Assembly (NCBI RefSeq): GCF_031877795.1
Contig: NC_133971.1
Location: 730,501 to 794,500, forward strand
Origin: Strix aluco
Taxonomy: Eukaryota > Chordata > Aves > Strigiformes > Strigidae
DNA: 64,000 bases
Reading direction: 5' to 3'
Position numbers and translations under genes: made by a program. Below are positions 60,713 through 64,000 of the stretch, one piece after another. The notes under the pieces are model-generated. The model made no database searches. It had not been told where the DNA came from and worked only from the letters and a program-made list of their open reading frames with translations. Every line of letters begins with the position of its first letter. The stretch's first letter is position 1.

Positions 60713-61583
60713 GGGTCTCCCTGAGGGGAGCGGGCAGAGCCAGGCAGGGCGGTTCGGCTCCCGCTGAGGGGAGCGGGCAGGGTCTGGCAGATATTCCCGC
60801 TCTCCCTGAGGGGACCGAGCTGGGCGCCCCGGCTCTCCCTGAGGAAGGGCACCGCCACCCTCCCTGAGGGGCTCGGGCAGGGTCTGGCAGGGCACCCCGC
60901 TGTCCCCGAGCAGTCCGGGCAGGAGGAGGGCTCAGCCAGCCCCGGCTCCGTCCCGGCGCCGCCCCCGCGCCGCCCCCCCCCGCGCCATCCCGCACCCACC
61001 CCCGAGGCTCCATCGCCGCCGCGGGGCTCCTCTCCCGCAGCCTCTCGGGGCTCTTTTTTCGGGATGCCGTGACGCCAGCGTTGTCAGGGATGAGTAACCG
61101 CCCTGAGGTGACAGCCCGGTCCCCCCGGCCGAGGGTCCTGCGCCAAGCCGGCAGCGCCGGGACCCCCCCAAAGCCCCTTCCCGGCCCCGCGCCCCGGGCC
61201 CGGCCGCGTCCTCCGGATCTCAGCCCTCGGCGCGGTCGCAGCTCTGCGGGTTTGGCTTTGGCGGGGTTCGGCCCCACCGATCTCAGACAGCCCCTCCTTA
61301 GGGAACAGGGGTGTTGGCAGCCCAGCGGGGCGCACCCGCGTCTCCCTGGAAATGCCGGTTCAGTAGGTGCCTGCGCAGCAAAACCCGGCGGTGAGGTTTC
61401 GGAAGGTGCGAGGAGCTTCTTACCCTTGTTCGGCTGAACCCCGGGAAGAGAGATAAAACGGGACTGGAGGTAAAACCCGGCTTCTAAAGGTGGCCGGGTC
61501 AAGGTGTGTCCGTGAGGGAACTGGTCACTACCCCCAGCACTACAGTACTGTGTTACTACTTCACTATCTTAAATAAAATGATG

Positions 61584-61598
61584 CCCCCCCCCCCCCCC
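61584..61598. repeat. Poly(C)15 in PCSK1 intron 1
   Basis: Fifteen C followed by AGTTTC. Length is likely variable. A pyrimidine run followed by AG superficially resembles a 3' splice site, but the real acceptor at 61797-61798 is supported by the protein match. Confidence 0.9.
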
Positions 61599-61798
61599 AG
61601 TTTCTTCTAGCAGCGCTCAGGCTGTGGTAAGCGCTTGTTACTTGAAGAGTGTTTTTTAGTTTAGATGAAGGAATCTAAAGGCTAGTTTCTTGCTCTTTTG
61701 TCTTCAAGCAGAATGAATTCGGTCAGGTTGTGATTGTTGATATTTGTTTGCGGTGGAGAAATCTCTCTTGATAGTTAAAGTACGCCTCTGTCTTACAG

Positions 61799-61903
61799 AT
61801 CGGATCACTCAAAAATCACTACCTATTCAGACATAAAAGCCATCCAAGACGGTCTCGAAGAAGTGCCATTCATATCACTAAAAGACTTTCTGACGATGAG
61901 CGG
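61799..61903 (+). CDS. PCSK1: PCSK1 exon 2: propeptide continued
   Basis: 35 codons, phase 0 at both ends: [20 protein letters not shown] then [15 protein letters not shown]. It joins directly to the Q64 codon of exon 1 and aligns without gaps to mammalian PC1/3 ([31 protein letters not shown]). RRSRR is the known secondary cleavage site within the propeptide. The primary RSKR-type site that frees the mature enzyme is encoded by exon 3, outside the window. Acceptor TCTTACAG and donor CGG followed by GTGAGT are both strong. The propeptide works as an intramolecular chaperone and inhibitor in the secretory pathway. Confidence 0.97.
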
Positions 61904-64000
61904 GTGAGTGTTACATTTATTCTTTTTCATGCTCTCTGTTTGTTCTGTCTCCTTTATTGCTAGCTTTGTAATGAGGTCACAGGCAGGCTCTCCTCGCTTT
62001 AGAAGTCTAATATATGCAGCCATCCATACTCGTGCTGAATAATACTTTATTATTCTGTCATTAACAGGCAGAATCTGACCCTCTCCTACCATATTTTTTG
62101 CAAGGGCTTTCCAAATTAAGATTTAAGATATGCAGCATTGCAGAGGCTTGGAATTTCAGATGTCGATGTGTCGCTGATGACAATGTGAACAAGGAGCCAC
62201 AGGGCTTGATTCAGAGTAAAAATCCATAGATGCATTAAGCTTAATCAGGCCACGTCTGTGCAATTACCGTGGGAATTAGGTTTGATTTAAAGTGACTGAA
62301 TATTTAAAAAAAAAAAAAAGTAGGGGAAAAGAGCCGAGGTGTTGCTGGATTCGCTTCTTCTATGACAAGCTCTGAAACCCCTTCTCAAAGAAACCATCAC
62401 ACGTTCTAGACTTGCAGGTTTTTTCCAGACTTGCAGTTTTTTTCTACACTTGCAGTGTTTTTCTACACTGGGATCCCAGCACAGTCCAAGGTCAGGCACA
62501 CTGGGAGAGCCAGGGGTCTAAGGCACTATCCACCTGCGAGGCAGACTGCCCATTTATTTCACTTTATTTGAGAGAGAAGAATGTCTGTTTGTAAAACATA
62601 CTGAAAAACCGGGGTGGGTGGCGAATTTAAGGAACAGACCAGAATGCTATCAGCCCCTCTTAAAACCAAGTTCTGGTGGATTTCAGAACAACGAAATCTG
62701 AATTTCAAATCAGTGTTATTGCAGCAATCATTGTAAAAATGAGAGCAGACCAAAGCATGAATTAACCTAGTTGTAAAACCCAGCAATTTATCATGTAAGG
62801 GTGAATCACTTGGGAAGGAGCAATTGGTTATCTGGAGGTTTTAGATGCAAATGTCATCTGGGAGGAAATATTCTATATGTAGCTAGGAGAATTAAAGGAG
62901 GGGGTGGGACGGGGTATGTGTTTTGCCTGTTTCCAAACCGTACGCTCTCATCTATCTCCTTGTGAACATGGGTTTAACGGTTAAAGTCTTCCAGGTGAAG
63001 TCATTCTAAACTGGGATATTCAAAGCCACAGTGCGAGTGGAAATGAGTGTTCTGATTTGTGCCCACACCCGTGATCAGGTGTTCAATGCCATCATAGCAC
63101 CATGTTCAGGAACAGAGTTTTGGCTGCAGTTCCTCCCTGTTCTGGACTTACCACAGCGAATGCACCCCTTACACAGGGAAGCGTGGCCGTGTTTAGGACA
63201 CGGAATTCCAATGTCATAAGCAGAATGGGAGCAGTTGTGCTACACGCGTTACTGCCAAACGTGATTGCAGACTTAGATCCAAAACCAGAGCTTCAAAGTG
63301 CTGCAGGTGATTTGCTAAATCTACTCTCATTTCCCTTTTATTTACCATTCAGTATGCAAATGAACCATGTGAGTGAATGACATGTAATTATGTCATTATG
63401 TAAGTGTATAAACACAAAGCAATCACATAACGCTGTGTAGTTACACGTGGACCTTGGCTCCAAAGAGCTACTCTTGTCTGGCAACAGCCTATTTAACAAG
63501 ATTTAAATTCAGTCTTCAAAAAGGGAGAGAGAAGGGAATCCTGCTTTTGTTTGTGTAACGCCTTCATGACTTTCATGGTATGTTAAGTGTGAAAGCTGGC
63601 GTAAAACTTGGCTCTCATCTGAGTATTTCTCTGCTTCCTATAGATGTCCCAGTGTTTGTTGTAAAACAGATAAAGGCTGTGAATATATTGAAGGGATATG
63701 ATTATCTGGTTCCTTAACTTCCAGTATTTGCGCTAGTTTCCAAACCTATTTTCTTGCAAAGAGACCCAAATCAAGATTATTTTCGCTGCTTTATTCATCA
63801 GCGACCGGAGATTTGGCACAGGGCCTTCGGCTTGTTCTGCAGACGGATGGTTGGAACCTCACCCAGCGGCGGAGTGACAGACATTTGGCTTGTTTGTCTG
63901 ACATATGTGCTTGGTAGTTTCAGCTCATTTCCTCAGAGCAGTTGTCCACATCGAAAACAGCAAGCGTGGAAGCAGTCAGTTGTTAATTACTGTTGAGTGA
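61904..64000 (+). other. PCSK1: PCSK1 intron 2 (partial)
   Basis: Begins at donor GTGAGT and continues to the window end. No frame encodes the expected exon 3 sequence (the region with the KRSKR activation site), so exon 3 is further right. It contains an A13 run near 62307 and a short tandem repeat at 62408-62472. No nested gene recognised. Confidence 0.85.
62408..62472 (+). repeat. Short tandem repeat of pyrimidine tract plus CTTGCAG
   Basis: About three copies of a 19-20 bp unit, ACTTGCAG followed by a T-rich run (for example AGACTTGCAGTTTTTTTC), with a fourth partial unit. Each T-run followed within about 10 bases by GCAG looks like a 3' splice site, but no exon follows. Confidence 0.7.

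Larger units (their letters stand above)
60040..61798 (+). other. PCSK1: PCSK1 intron 1
   Basis: 1,759 bp from donor GTACGG to the acceptor CTCTGTCTTACAG. The first 1.4 kb is CpG-island sequence including a 22-bp minisatellite, and after about 61.5 kb it becomes AT-richer. Very long minus-strand frames (454 and 493 codons) cross exon 1 and this intron. They exist because GC-rich DNA and the minisatellite lack stops, and they resemble no protein. Confidence 0.93.

Noticed and set aside
59635-61502. Minus-strand frames of 454, 313 and 493 codons across PCSK1 exon 1 and intron 1
   Set aside because: They are antisense to a confident exon, consist largely of translated minisatellite (Pro-Gly-Pro-Leu-Arg repeats) and CpG-island sequence, and stay open in several frames at once, the signature of stop-poor GC-rich DNA.
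61584-61600. Poly(C)-AG as an alternative exon 2 acceptor
   Set aside because: The protein match requires the acceptor at 61797-61798; sequence right after the poly(C)-AG does not encode PC1/3 propeptide.
63754-63996. Open frame near the right end as possible PCSK1 exon 3
   Set aside because: It does not contain the expected KRSKR activation site or the residues that follow exon 2 in PC1/3.
1-64000. CRISPR array, operon, phage or plasmid system
   Set aside because: The tandem repeats have no unique spacers of constant length, and the window shows vertebrate splice sites, CpG islands and CR1/LTR elements throughout.

Overview
The window is vertebrate nuclear DNA, almost certainly from a bird. 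The evidence is six CR1 LINE fragments with the typical avian 3' end (GATTCTGTGAT-type octamers), a cluster of avian-type retroviral LTRs, and the first two coding exons of a clearly recognisable vertebrate gene, PCSK1 (prohormone convertase 1/3). There is no sign of bacterial, phage or plasmid DNA. No operon, CRISPR array or prokaryotic system is present. Most long open frames come from repeats or GC-rich, stop-poor sequence.

Layout. Positions 1-340 are CpG-rich and look like the edge of a promoter or CpG island, perhaps that of the neighbouring gene facing away. A minisatellite follows (356-1127). From about 1.1 to 59 kb I recognise no cellular protein-coding exon. This long intergenic stretch holds CR1 fragments (8.5, 16.0, 18.6, 21.0-23.5, 53.3 and 55.7 kb), a 590-bp polypyrimidine tract (13.1-13.7 kb), a 20-bp minisatellite (18.1-18.6 kb), a CCCAT pentamer array (33.9-34.3 kb), two likely relic MIR SINEs (6.8 and 45.6 kb) and an LTR cluster with a tRNA-like sequence (49.9-52.0 kb). 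Three small CpG-rich patches of unknown role also occur (8.1-8.5, 37.4-37.6 and 38.4-38.8 kb).

From 59 kb the PCSK1 gene begins on the + strand. A GGGAT pentamer array, inverted relative to the one at 34 kb, ends about 150 bp before two cAMP-response-element motifs. The start codon follows at 59848, in a CpG island. Exon 1 encodes the signal peptide and the start of the propeptide. Intron 1 carries a 22-bp minisatellite. Exon 2 (61799-61903) continues the propeptide, and the rest of the window is intron 2. The catalytic domain lies beyond the right edge.

How the parts work together. Only PCSK1 is a confident gene. Its product is the neuroendocrine subtilisin-like protease that cleaves prohormones such as POMC and proinsulin at dibasic sites. 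The paired CRE motifs fit the known cAMP control of this gene in mammals. The 59 kb upstream would be its regulatory hinterland, shared with whatever gene starts at the left edge. From human synteny that gene may be CAST, but the sequence here does not prove it. I found no convincing undescribed system. The most unusual items are the two inverted G-rich pentamer arrays, one of them at the PCSK1 promoter, twin CR1 copies that share the same disabling mutations, the inward-facing LTR pair, and an unexplained 314-codon antisense frame at 10.3-11.2 kb.
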